A stretch of 7,612 nucleotides of DNA, from contig CAMBLP010000104.1 of NCBI GenBank assembly GCA_945868195.1, positions 1 to 7,612 on the forward strand. Direction: 5' to 3'. A model generated the notes under the pieces. The model was not told where the DNA came from. It searched no databases and was given only the letters and a program-made list of their open reading frames with translations. Position 1 is the first letter of the stretch, and each line of letters opens with the position of its first letter. Source of the stretch: Bordetella parapertussis. Its GTDB lineage: Bacteria > Pseudomonadota > Gammaproteobacteria > Burkholderiales > Burkholderiaceae_B. The position numbers and the translations under genes were made by a program. This document shows, one piece after another, positions 1 to 6,651 of the stretch.

Positions 1-845
1 GCCACAGCGATCGGTTCGACATAGACCACCGTTTTTCCGCCGAAGCCGCCACCAATCTCGGCGGGGTGAACTACTAAGTTGCCGATCTCCATGCCCAGCA
101 ACTTGGCTGTATACGCACGCACAACAAAGTGACCCTGGCTCGCCGACCACAATTCGCACTGACCGTCCGCACCGTAGCGTGCCAAGCAAGAATGCGGCTC
201 AATGTAGCCTTGATGCACAGCAGCCGTTTTGAAACTCATCTCAACGATTTCATCGGCCTCAGCGAAGCCCGCCTCTAAATCGCCCACTTTGAACTCTAGA
301 CGCTTGGTAATATTCGAAGGCTTAGTCGGTGCAGGCTCGACGCCACGCGTAATCATGTCTTCGAACAGAACCGGCGCATCAGGATGCATGGCCTCATCCA
401 CATCAATGACGTGAGGCAAGACTTCATAGTCAATTTCAATCAGGGCAATCGCTTCAGCGGCAATCGCTGCAGTTGTTGCCGCAACAGCCGCAATAGCATG
501 ACCTTCGTACAAGGCTTTTTCACGCGCCAGAATATTTCGCGTCATGTGCCAATAATTGACTGCGACGCGCTCGGGACCGATGTAGTCAAAAGGCTGCACT
601 GGCAAATCAGCTGAGGTCAATACAGCCTTGACACCCGGTAAGGCCTCAGCCTTAGTGGTATTGATCGATCGGATACGCGCATGGGCGTGAGGTGAACGTA
701 AAATCTTTGCCCACAACATGCCTGGCAAAGAATAGTCAGCGCCATACTGCGCCATGCCGGTCACTTTTGGCACACCGTCGGGACGGATGGGACTGGTACC
801 AATGGATTTGAACGTTTGTTCGATGTTTTTAGTGTTAGTTAGCAT
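1..845 (-). CDS. Xanthine dehydrogenase-family molybdopterin-binding large subunit (CoxL-like), N-terminal part, runs off left edge
   Basis: This is the catalytic subunit of a molybdenum hydroxylase, which holds the molybdenum-molybdopterin cofactor and normally hydroxylates an aromatic, N-heterocyclic or aldehyde carbon using water oxygen. The frame is open from an ATG at 845 to the window edge, giving about 281 codons of a protein that is usually about 750-800 residues. Residues 15-35 carry the usual opening of the family (IGTSPIRPDGVPKVTG). The a/b-hammerhead domain follows to about residue 135, with LPGMLWAKILRSPHAHARI visible. Near the edge, residues 265-271 read GGGFGGK, the conserved glycine-rich motif of the molybdopterin-binding domain. 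The start is supported by GGGGAG at 858-853, 7 nt upstream. The ATG lies 2 nt after the stop of the iron-sulfur subunit, so translation is probably coupled. The active-site loop that would separate CO dehydrogenase from other hydroxylases is outside the window, so the substrate is unknown. Confidence 0.95.
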   Translation of the reverse strand, partial: MLTNTKNIEQTFKSIGTSPIRPDGVPKVTGMAQYGADYSLPGMLWAKILRSPHAHARIRSINTTKAEALPGVKAVLTSADLPVQPFDYIGPERVAVNYWHMTRNILAREKALYEGHAIAAVAATTAAIAAEAIALIEIDYEVLPHVIDVDEAMHPDAPVLFEDMITRGVEPAPTKPSNITKRLEFKVGDLEAGFAEADEIVEMSFKTAAVHQGYIEPHSCLARYGADGQCELWSASQGHFVVRAYTAKLLGMEIGNLVVHPAEIGGGFGGKTVVYVEPIAV

Positions 846-847
846 GA

Positions 848-1324
848 TCAGGCTCCCCGCATTTCGCGCGCGGCATCCAGCACCGCTTCGATGATTTTGT
901 TATAGCCCGTGCAGCGGCACAGATTGCCAGCGAGCCAGAAGCGCACTTCTTTTTCGGTCGGGTCAGGATTACGCTCTAACAATGAACGCGCAGCAATCAA
1001 AATTCCTGGCGTACAGATCCCGCATTGCAAAGCCGCGTGTTCCAGAAATTTTTGTTGTAATACATGTAAATGCTCACCGTTGGCCATCCCTTCGATCGTC
1101 TGAATGGACTTGCCTTCGGCTTCTACGCCGAGCACCAAACAAGAACAAACGAGTCGATCATCCAGAGTCACGCTGCAAGAGCCACAGTCGCCTGTGCCGC
1201 AGCCCTCTTTGGAGCCGGTCATATTTAAGTTGTTACGCAGCACATCCAACAAGGACTGGTCTGCTGTACACAAAAATTCTATTGGGTCACCGTTAATCAC
1301 GGTGGTGACGTGTTGCTTTGACAT
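848..1324 (-). CDS. [2Fe-2S] iron-sulfur subunit of molybdenum hydroxylase (CoxS-like)
   Basis: This small electron-transfer subunit passes electrons from the molybdenum site to FAD through two [2Fe-2S] clusters. At 158 residues it has the usual family length. The N-terminal ferredoxin-like domain (about residues 5-80) has cysteines 42, 47, 50 and 62, in GCGTGDCGSC and the later SC, which fit the plant-type cluster. The C-terminal helical domain has cysteines 101 and 104 (CGICTPG) and 136 and 138 (CRCTGY) for the second cluster. All eight ligands are present, so the subunit looks functional. An extra Cys60 next to the ligand Cys62 is unusual but probably harmless. AAGGGG at 1339-1334, inside the end of the upstream FAD-subunit gene, is the likely ribosome binding site, 9 nt before the ATG. 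The gene sits 3 nt after the FAD-subunit stop and 2 nt before the large-subunit ATG, as expected for a tightly coupled operon. Confidence 0.97.
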   Translation of the reverse strand: MSKQHVTTVINGDPIEFLCTADQSLLDVLRNNLNMTGSKEGCGTGDCGSCSVTLDDRLVCSCLVLGVEAEGKSIQTIEGMANGEHLHVLQQKFLEHAALQCGICTPGILIAARSLLERNPDPTEKEVRFWLAGNLCRCTGYNKIIEAVLDAAREMRGA

Positions 1325-1327
1325 GAG

Positions 1328-2197
1328 TTAAATCCCCTTCGCTCTGCTAAGTGCGATCTCGGCCGCACGGCGAGCCAAAACGCCTGCTAATTTGGTACGA
1401 AACACCTTGGTGCCACGCTTGTCGTCAATGGGTCGGGCAGCAGCGCTTGCGGCCGCAGCCAGTTGAGCGAGCGCTACTTCATCGACTTTAGTGCCGATCA
1501 AGGCGGCGGCGGCCTCTGGCACCAACAAGGCACGCTCAGCCACAGCACCTAAGCTCACCCTTGCATGCGTACAGGTACCGTTCGCATCCAGTGTTAAGCA
1601 CAGCCCAACACCCACAACGGCAATATCCATTTCTGAGCGTGGGGTGAAGCGCAGGTAGGCATCACCCGATAGCGGTGCGCGCTTTGGCAAGAAAAATGAA
1701 ACGATCAATTCGCCCTTGGCAAGCGTTGTTTTCCCGGGTCCAGCGGGGATATCCTCGACGGGTACCTCGCGGCGGCCGTTCGGTCCCACCACGCGGGCAA
1801 TCGCACCTGCGGCAATCATTGCGGGGACTGTGTCAGCAGCAGGAGAAGCGGTGCACAAATTACCGGCAACGGTGGCACGTCCGCGAACCTGAATTGAACC
1901 AACCAAATTCGCACTGTCAATCACACCCGGCCATGTTTGAGCGAAAGCCTCGTGCTCAAGAAGTTGCATACAGGAGACCGCGGCGCCAAAACGATAACCG
2001 CCATCTTCGACGGCAATCGTATTCATCTCGGCAATTCCTTTGATGTCGAGCACCAACTCTGGTTTCACATTGCCATTACGCATGTGAATCATCAGGTCGG
2101 TTCCGCCAGATAACACCTTGGCTATACCTTGAGTACCGGCCAACAACACAGCGGCAGCCTCAGCAGTTTTGGGCCGTTCAAAACGCATTTCACTCAT
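1328..2197 (-). CDS. FAD-binding subunit of molybdenum hydroxylase (CoxM-like)
   Basis: This medium subunit binds FAD and hands electrons from the iron-sulfur clusters to an external acceptor. Its 289 residues match the CoxM family. The N-terminal FAD-binding PCMH-type fold shows SGGTDLM at residues 30-36 and TVAGNLCTASPAAD at 109-122, the two flavin-contacting glycine-rich stretches. The C-terminal CO dehydrogenase flavoprotein-type domain runs from about residue 175, with the conserved FTPRSEMDIAVVGVGL segment and a late RGTKVFRTKLAGVLARRAA segment. Cysteines are only at 76, 115, 200 and 209, so there is no sign of the extra [4Fe-4S] cluster insert of 4-hydroxybenzoyl-CoA reductase. It is the first gene of the operon. 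GGGGAA at 2208-2203 lies 5 nt before the ATG. A second in-frame ATG three codons later is less well placed. Confidence 0.96.
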   Translation of the reverse strand: MSEMRFERPKTAEAAAVLLAGTQGIAKVLSGGTDLMIHMRNGNVKPELVLDIKGIAEMNTIAVEDGGYRFGAAVSCMQLLEHEAFAQTWPGVIDSANLVGSIQVRGRATVAGNLCTASPAADTVPAMIAAGAIARVVGPNGRREVPVEDIPAGPGKTTLAKGELIVSFFLPKRAPLSGDAYLRFTPRSEMDIAVVGVGLCLTLDANGTCTHARVSLGAVAERALLVPEAAAALIGTKVDEVALAQLAAAASAAARPIDDKRGTKVFRTKLAGVLARRAAEIALSRAKGI

Positions 2198-2248
2198 CTC
2201 GCTTCCCCGGTCATTTGTCTGAACCTTTTTTCAATTATTTGGTGATCC

Positions 2249-2279
2249 ATTCTATTCTATTCAAAGTGGTTTTTGTCAA
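2249..2279 (-). promoter_or_regulatory. Candidate sigma-70 promoter for the hydroxylase operon
   Basis: Reading the minus strand, a perfect TTGACA (-35) lies at 2279-2274. Downstream are two overlapping TAGAAT hexamers, at 2259-2254 and 2254-2249, each a 5/6 match to the -10 consensus. The spacers are 14 and 19 nt, neither being the ideal 17, so which one is used is unclear. The site is about 50 nt upstream of the FAD-subunit ATG and downstream of the terminator of the preceding gene, which is where an independent operon promoter should sit. Confidence 0.4.
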
Positions 2280-2337
2280 AGCACCTACTCTTAGAACAGA
2301 CTTGATTAAGCCTTTTAAGACATTAATTACGCGAACT

Positions 2338-2373
2338 AAAAAAATACCCCACCTTAAAAATAAGGCGAGGTAT
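2338..2373 (-). terminator. Rho-independent terminator of the Bug-protein gene
   Basis: On the minus strand a 13-bp stem is formed by 2373-2361 (ATACCTCGCCTTA) and 2356-2344 (TAAGGTGGGGTAT). The loop is UUUU (2360-2357), and a run of T follows to 2338. The stem is fully paired in minus-strand RNA if two G-U pairs are allowed. In plus-strand RNA those two positions would be A-C mismatches. The direction and the position 34 nt after the Bug stop codon show that it ends the Bug transcript. The hydroxylase operon therefore probably has its own promoter. Confidence 0.9.
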
Positions 2374-2406
2374 CAACAAGAAATAAAGCAATCCGGATAT
2401 AGATTA

Positions 2407-3420
2407 TTAAGCCGGGTCGATTTTGATGTTATTTTTCTTGATCACATCGACGAACTGAACACGTGAGCTTTCAAGGTAGGCCAAGAAGTCAGCCCCCTCT
2501 CTGAACTGGACCTCTAGTGAGATTCGCTTAAACAGTTCGCGCGTTTCTGGGGTGGACATAATCTCACGTATTGCTTTTTCTAAGGTGACCAACACATTTT
2601 TTGGCATACCAGCGGGGCCAACCAAGCCGATCCATGCGCCTAAATTAAAGCCAGGCAAATTGGCGGCTGTGGCAATCGCGGGGATGCCAGGTGTCACTGC
2701 ACTGCCTTTTTCGAGAGAAACACCCAATGCTTTTAGACGACCATCACGTACAAAAGGCATTGTTGCAGCCGCTGTTTCGAGACAATAATCTACACGACCC
2801 GCTAAAACATCGGCGAGTGCAGGTGATGAACCCTTGTAGGGAACGTGGACAGCTTTTAGGCCTAAAGCGGCATTGAAGGCTTCGGCAACCAAGTGGGCCG
2901 TCGCGCCAGTTCCAGAGGAAGCGAACGTATATTTACCCGGATTTGCCTTGACTAAAGCGATAAATTCTTTGATATCTTTAACAGGAAACTTAGGGTTAAC
3001 CACTAATACATAAGGTGACAAGCCGGCCATTGCGATCGGTGTGAAATCTTTTTGTACGTTGTAGGGTGTTTTTTGAAGAAGCGGCGAAATAGAAATTGGG
3101 CCGCTCGAGCCTGCTAGCAAGGTGTAACCATCGGGCGTTGACTTCGCCACGATGTCAGTACCGATCGTGCCGCCTGCACCCGCTTTGTTATCCGCGACGA
3201 CGGTTTGACCCAGTAACTTAGTCAAACCCATGGCCATGGCGCGACCCGCCAAATCCGTTGCTTGTCCTGGAGGCCAAGGAATCACCATCCTGATAGGCTT
3301 ATTAGGATAAGCAGCCTGCGAGATGGCGGCAGGCGACCAACCCAGTGAGCCACCCACTAATGAAACGCCGGCGACACCCAACAGTGAGCGACGTGTGCGG
3401 TTATGTTCGTTGTTTTTCAT
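2407..3420 (-). CDS. Bug/TctC-family periplasmic solute-binding protein with possible Tat signal
   Basis: Proteins of this family (Bordetella uptake gene / tripartite tricarboxylate carrier receptors) bind small, mostly carboxylated molecules in the periplasm. The 337 residues match the family length including the signal. Residues 10-15 (RRSLLG) resemble a twin-arginine motif, followed by a hydrophobic stretch to about 30 and a likely cleavage after SQA at 34-36. The mature protein starts with the typical [15 protein letters not shown] (38-52). Ligand-pocket loops are seen at [12 protein letters not shown] (104-115), [12 protein letters not shown] (166-177) and [19 protein letters not shown] (193-211). 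AAGGA at 3430-3426 lies 5 nt upstream of the ATG and fixes the start. No TctA/TctB membrane genes are in the window, so it is either an orphan receptor that shares a remote carrier or a sensory binding protein. The ligand is unknown. The gene is alone in its unit, between its terminator and a divergent promoter region. Confidence 0.95.
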   Translation of the reverse strand: MKNNEHNRTRRSLLGVAGVSLVGGSLGWSPAAISQAAYPNKPIRMVIPWPPGQATDLAGRAMAMGLTKLLGQTVVADNKAGAGGTIGTDIVAKSTPDGYTLLAGSSGPISISPLLQKTPYNVQKDFTPIAMAGLSPYVLVVNPKFPVKDIKEFIALVKANPGKYTFASSGTGATAHLVAEAFNAALGLKAVHVPYKGSSPALADVLAGRVDYCLETAAATMPFVRDGRLKALGVSLEKGSAVTPGIPAIATAANLPGFNLGAWIGLVGPAGMPKNVLVTLEKAIREIMSTPETRELFKRISLEVQFREGADFLAYLESSRVQFVDVIKKNNIKIDPA

Positions 3421-3524
3421 CCCGATCCTTTAAAAAATTAAGATAGATAATTCTGGATAGTAACCTTGGGTATATTCTGAACACAATCAAAATATGACAA
3501 ATAGTATAGGTTTTAAAAACGCCA
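3421..3524. promoter_or_regulatory. AT-rich divergent intergenic region between Bug and CoA-ligase genes
   Basis: These 104 nt separate two divergently transcribed genes and must hold promoters for both. For the minus-strand Bug gene the best pair I see is TTGTCA at 3500-3495 and GAATAT at 3477-3472, with a 17-nt spacer but a poor -10. For the plus-strand ligase a TATAGG at 3505-3510 is the only -10-like hexamer close to the start, without a convincing -35. No clear operator palindrome is visible. The promoter details are weak; the divergent arrangement itself is certain. Confidence 0.45.
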
Positions 3525-5072
3525 ATGAATCATCTCGCCAATATGCCAATCTCGTGGTCCAGCAGCTTACATACTTTAGCCAACAGATTCGGCGATTCGC
3601 TCGCGGCTGTCGACGGTCAAAAGCAGGCGCTTTCATACACCGCGCTGAGTACCCGCGCCCACGCCTTAGCCAGCGAGTTAATCGCGCGTGGATTCCAGCC
3701 TGGCGATCCAATCGCAACGCTCATCCCTAATACTGTGGACGCTGTTTGGGTCTCTTATGGCGTGCGTTTGGCGGGATGCTGCGAGACTCCCTTGAGCTGG
3801 GGCTATACCCAAGATGAGATTCAATGGTGCGCGCAGATCGCTCAATTTAAAAACATCGTTTCCCTCAAAAACCGCGAAGAAGACATCGTGGCACTGGGTT
3901 TATCTTTGATAGACACCGCTTCGATCGCTAACCGCTCAACGACTTCCGCGCCAAGCCAGCTGCCTGCTGTGCAAAGCGAGACACCCGGCAGAATTCTCTT
4001 TACTTCAGGCACAACTGGCAAACCCAAGGGTGTCCTCTACACGCACGGTGCGCGCTGGCAAGGAGAACAATTGCTTAAAGCATCCCTGCCCTTCGTCCCT
4101 GAACGCGGTGCGCGCATTTTGCTGATGACGCCTTTTGTGCATGGCTCGTCATTGCTGACCTTTGCCTGGTTGGATCACGGCGGCACGATTGTGCTGCACG
4201 ACGGTGTCAATATTGAGCGAATTTCGCCATTACTCGAAAGCGATTCACTCGCGGCGATTTTTGCACCTCCGACTGTCTTGGCAAAGATCACCAGCGCCTT
4301 GGCGCCTCAACAGTTTCCGTCTGTTCAATGCATTTTTACCGGAACACAACCCCTCACGCCTGCTCTCTATCAAAGAGCACATGCGATGTTTGGTCCAAAA
4401 GTACGCATTACGTTTGGAAAATCAGAGTGCGTCAATCCCATCACGATTCTTGATCGCCAGGATACGCATGATTACTTTACGCAAGCCGAAGTGCCTCCAG
4501 GCGCCTGCGTAGGTTGGCCCGCGTCGGGCGTCGAAATAAAAATCGAAGCGCCGACTGCCGAGGACCAGACGCATGGCGAAGTCTGGCTCCGCTCGCCGCA
4601 TATGTCGGCGGGACTGATCGATGCGAATGGATTCAGACCGCACAACCCGGACGGCTGGCACGACACCGGAGACCTCGGTTATATCGATACCGCCGGTCGA
4701 GTCGTACTAACTGGGCGTGTCGCCGATGTCATCAAAACCGGCGGCTATCGCGTGAATCCAGATGAGATCGAAGTGGCACTGGCCTCAAACGCATTCTGCG
4801 GGCAAATTTGTGTCACCTCCCTCGCCTCAGACTATTGGGGAGAAATCATCATTGCGGTGGCCGAAGGTGCACAAGAGGGCTGGCAAGAAGCATGCGAAAA
4901 ACTTGTCGGCGGCATGTCCAAACATAAACGCCCCCGCCTGTTTATCGCGGTTGATACGCTACCTCGAAATCCTCAGGGTAAGATCAGCCGCCGCCAAGTC
5001 AGTCGACATGTGCTCGAGACGCACACACTCACCGACGGGCAGTATCCGAGCCTGCATCTAAAAACGCACTGA
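3525..5072 (+). CDS. AMP-forming acyl-CoA synthetase/ligase-family enzyme (class I adenylate-forming)
   Basis: The predicted cytoplasmic enzyme would activate a carboxylic acid with ATP to an acyl-adenylate and then a CoA thioester. It has 515 residues, a complete family length. In order: the N-terminal AMP-binding domain, the P-loop-like A3 motif FTSGTTGKPKGV at 159-170, the A5 position as FGKSE at 297-301, A7 as WHDTGDLGYID at 378-388, the hinge region GRVADVIKTGGYRVNPDEIE at 397-416, and a C-terminal domain with A10 PRNPQGKISR at 480-489, giving the catalytic lysine K486. All core elements are present, so it is probably active. A5 is atypical, since most relatives have YGxTE. The ATG at 3525 has no good ribosome binding site; a second ATG at 3543 (codon 7) is no better. 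It is the only plus-strand gene, divergent from the Bug gene and convergent with the MlrC gene. The acyl substrate cannot be read from the sequence. Confidence 0.93.
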   Translation: MNHLANMPISWSSSLHTLANRFGDSLAAVDGQKQALSYTALSTRAHALASELIARGFQPGDPIATLIPNTVDAVWVSYGVRLAGCCETPLSWGYTQDEIQWCAQIAQFKNIVSLKNREEDIVALGLSLIDTASIANRSTTSAPSQLPAVQSETPGRILFTSGTTGKPKGVLYTHGARWQGEQLLKASLPFVPERGARILLMTPFVHGSSLLTFAWLDHGGTIVLHDGVNIERISPLLESDSLAAIFAPPTVLAKITSALAPQQFPSVQCIFTGTQPLTPALYQRAHAMFGPKVRITFGKSECVNPITILDRQDTHDYFTQAEVPPGACVGWPASGVEIKIEAPTAEDQTHGEVWLRSPHMSAGLIDANGFRPHNPDGWHDTGDLGYIDTAGRVVLTGRVADVIKTGGYRVNPDEIEVALASNAFCGQICVTSLASDYWGEIIIAVAEGAQEGWQEACEKLVGGMSKHKRPRLFIAVDTLPRNPQGKISRRQVSRHVLETHTLTDGQYPSLHLKTH

Positions 5073-5095
5073 GCAAATCCCGAAGGTGGGTGAGC
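5073..5095. other. 23-nt convergent intergenic gap without a visible terminator
   Basis: The ligase stop and the MlrC-family stop face each other across only 23 nt. I see no hairpin followed by a T run for either direction. Termination may be Rho-dependent, or the transcripts may overlap in their 3' ends. Confidence 0.6.
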
Positions 5096-6631
5096 TTAAA
5101 GACCTCGCGCCCACGTGGGCTCGGTCCAGGTCGCTTCTTGATCAATGGGGAAAACCGGCCTTGGTAAACGCTTGAAGTCCACATTTTTTAAGTTGGGTGT
5201 TGTTAGCCCCGGGCTATCGACATCGAAAATCTGCGACTCGGGGAAAAACTCATCAAAACCCGCGCGATAATGCCCACGACTTTTCACGATGAGAATTGGC
5301 ACAGTTGAAATATCAATACCGTGCATTTCCAACATGGCTGGATCACAAAGCTGCCGACGCAGACTGCCCACCACGACGCGCGTCCCAGTACCCACAAGTT
5401 CGATGAGCGCAGAGGGACCTAGAGAAAATTTCTTGCCGCGCAAAATACCACGGCGCCCCAATGTCTCACCATCGGTGAGCTTCAGGACGCGCGCACGTGC
5501 GGTATAACGTTTTGAAAATTGACTTTCTGTTGCGTTAAAAACGGCCTCAAACTCCATACCCTCTCCTGCAGCATGTGCCTGCTGAGCCAAAGCGGGATCG
5601 ATAAAAACACCCAGCAACACGCCAGGAATCTTGGCCTCGTTAAAGGCGGCTAATAGCCACGAGGTATTACCACGTCCGCCGCCACCTGGGTTATCCGCCA
5701 CGTCCGCAAACAATAAAGGAACTTTCGACTGCCGAGCTTTTGAGATAGCTTCTGGGATCTCAAGCATGTCCGGCACGTAACGGCCACGATCAGCCCAAGC
5801 GGCACGCGCGATCTGAATGGCACAACGCTGGGCTGCCGCCAAATCACCACGCGAAGTCACGACGATCGTGATCCCGCATTTAGGTAAATCAGAAAACACA
5901 AAGCCTGCGGAGACCGAGACGTTCGCAATGGGGCCCTCTGCGGGCGACTGCATCATCGCCGTCCCCATATTGATCAAATCCGCATAGGGACCTCTTGCGG
6001 TCAGCAAGGTCACTGAAGGTGGTGTAATCGGCATACGAATAAATACTTTTTCGGTCTTCATGCCATTGAGCATCTCAACCAAAAGATCAGCGGCTTCGGC
6101 CGCTCTTTCTCTCTGATCCACGTGAGGATTGGTCCGGTAGCTGACAAGCGCATCCAAGGCCTCGACGGTGCGCTCAGAAACGTTACAGTGCAAATCATGC
6201 GTCGCGACAATAGGCACATTCGGTCCCACGATCGAACGGATTAACACCATCATGTCACCCTCCGTATCATCCAAGTGTTCGGCGCTCGAAGCTCCGTGAT
6301 TGGAAACGTAAACGGCATCGAGAGGCATGGCGTCGCGCAGGCCCTTTTCGAGCTTTTGCATGAACTCTACCCAGACTGATTCGACGACAGGTCCTCCTGG
6401 AGGCGCACCGATGACAATCGTGGGTGCAGCGCTCCAAGGGCCTTTTTCATCCATGCGGGCATAGAACCCCGTGACCTCCGCAGGCAGATTGCTTGTTTGA
6501 CGGGCGAGTTCAGTGATGACCTCACCCTCATGCCAACAAGATTTCTCAAAGTCCTCACGCGTAGAGACAGGCGAAAAACTATTCGCCTCAAGCGCAAAGC
6601 CTGCGATGGCGATTTTGGGGTTCTTTTTCAT
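5096..6631 (-). CDS. MlrC-family (M81 metallopeptidase-like) protein
   Basis: MlrC-family proteins are zinc-dependent hydrolases named after the enzyme that cuts linearised microcystin in sphingomonads; most members have unknown substrates. The 511 residues cover the N-terminal MlrC domain (about 5-295) and the C-terminal MlrC_C domain (about 305-480). Candidate metal and active-site residues are E15, H112 (NHGA), D146 and H148 (THDLHCN) and H170 (NPHVD). From memory, the reference MlrC residues are E56, H150, D184, H186 and H208, and the spacings H112-D146 (34) and H148-H170 (22) agree exactly. DVADNPGGGGRGNTSWLL at 310-327 is the family signature opening the C-terminal domain. The N-terminal motif reads LEANSFSP where HETNTFSP is usual. 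The ATG fits the family N terminus, but no good Shine-Dalgarno precedes it. It follows the ABC binding-protein gene by 20 nt, suggesting reinitiation in one operon and a role in cleaving an imported peptide or amide. No signal peptide is visible, so it is likely cytoplasmic. Confidence 0.93.
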   Translation of the reverse strand: MKKNPKIAIAGFALEANSFSPVSTREDFEKSCWHEGEVITELARQTSNLPAEVTGFYARMDEKGPWSAAPTIVIGAPPGGPVVESVWVEFMQKLEKGLRDAMPLDAVYVSNHGASSAEHLDDTEGDMMVLIRSIVGPNVPIVATHDLHCNVSERTVEALDALVSYRTNPHVDQRERAAEAADLLVEMLNGMKTEKVFIRMPITPPSVTLLTARGPYADLINMGTAMMQSPAEGPIANVSVSAGFVFSDLPKCGITIVVTSRGDLAAAQRCAIQIARAAWADRGRYVPDMLEIPEAISKARQSKVPLLFADVADNPGGGGRGNTSWLLAAFNEAKIPGVLLGVFIDPALAQQAHAAGEGMEFEAVFNATESQFSKRYTARARVLKLTDGETLGRRGILRGKKFSLGPSALIELVGTGTRVVVGSLRRQLCDPAMLEMHGIDISTVPILIVKSRGHYRAGFDEFFPESQIFDVDSPGLTTPNLKNVDFKRLPRPVFPIDQEATWTEPTWARGL

Positions 6632-6651
6632 GTTTTAAGAGAGTCGATGGG

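Noticed and set aside
384..614. Plus-strand open frame opposite the large-subunit gene
   Set aside because: It is antisense to a well-supported molybdopterin-subunit frame, has low-complexity basic and cysteine-rich composition, and shows no recognisable domain.
982..1331. Overlapping plus-strand open frames opposite the iron-sulfur subunit
   Set aside because: They are shadows of the conserved [2Fe-2S] subunit on the minus strand, with no family features of their own.
1675..2043. 122-codon plus-strand open frame opposite the FAD subunit
   Set aside because: It is arginine- and glutamine-rich with no motif and no ribosome binding site; the minus-strand FAD subunit explains the sequence.
1..2197. 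Assignment as 4-hydroxybenzoyl-CoA reductase
   Set aside because: The FAD subunit lacks the extra cysteine-rich [4Fe-4S] insert typical of that enzyme's flavin subunit (only C76, C115, C200 and C209), and its length is that of an ordinary CoxM-type subunit.
1..2197. Assignment as aerobic CO dehydrogenase (coxMSL)
   Set aside because: Gene order M-S-L fits, but many other hydroxylases share it, and the diagnostic active-site loop of the large subunit is outside the window.
2215..2466. Plus-strand open frame spanning the hydroxylase/Bug intergenic region
   Set aside because: It runs across the terminator hairpin and into the antisense of the Bug gene. Its composition follows the AT-rich spacer and no domain is seen.
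4162..4512. 116-codon open frame in another phase inside the ligase gene
   Set aside because: It is fully contained in the ligase coding sequence, whose core motifs are unambiguous.
5096..6631. Microcystin degradation as the function of the MlrC-family gene
   Set aside because: The other mlr genes (mlrA, mlrB, mlrD) are not seen, and the family is broad with mostly unknown substrates. The family name alone does not support that activity.
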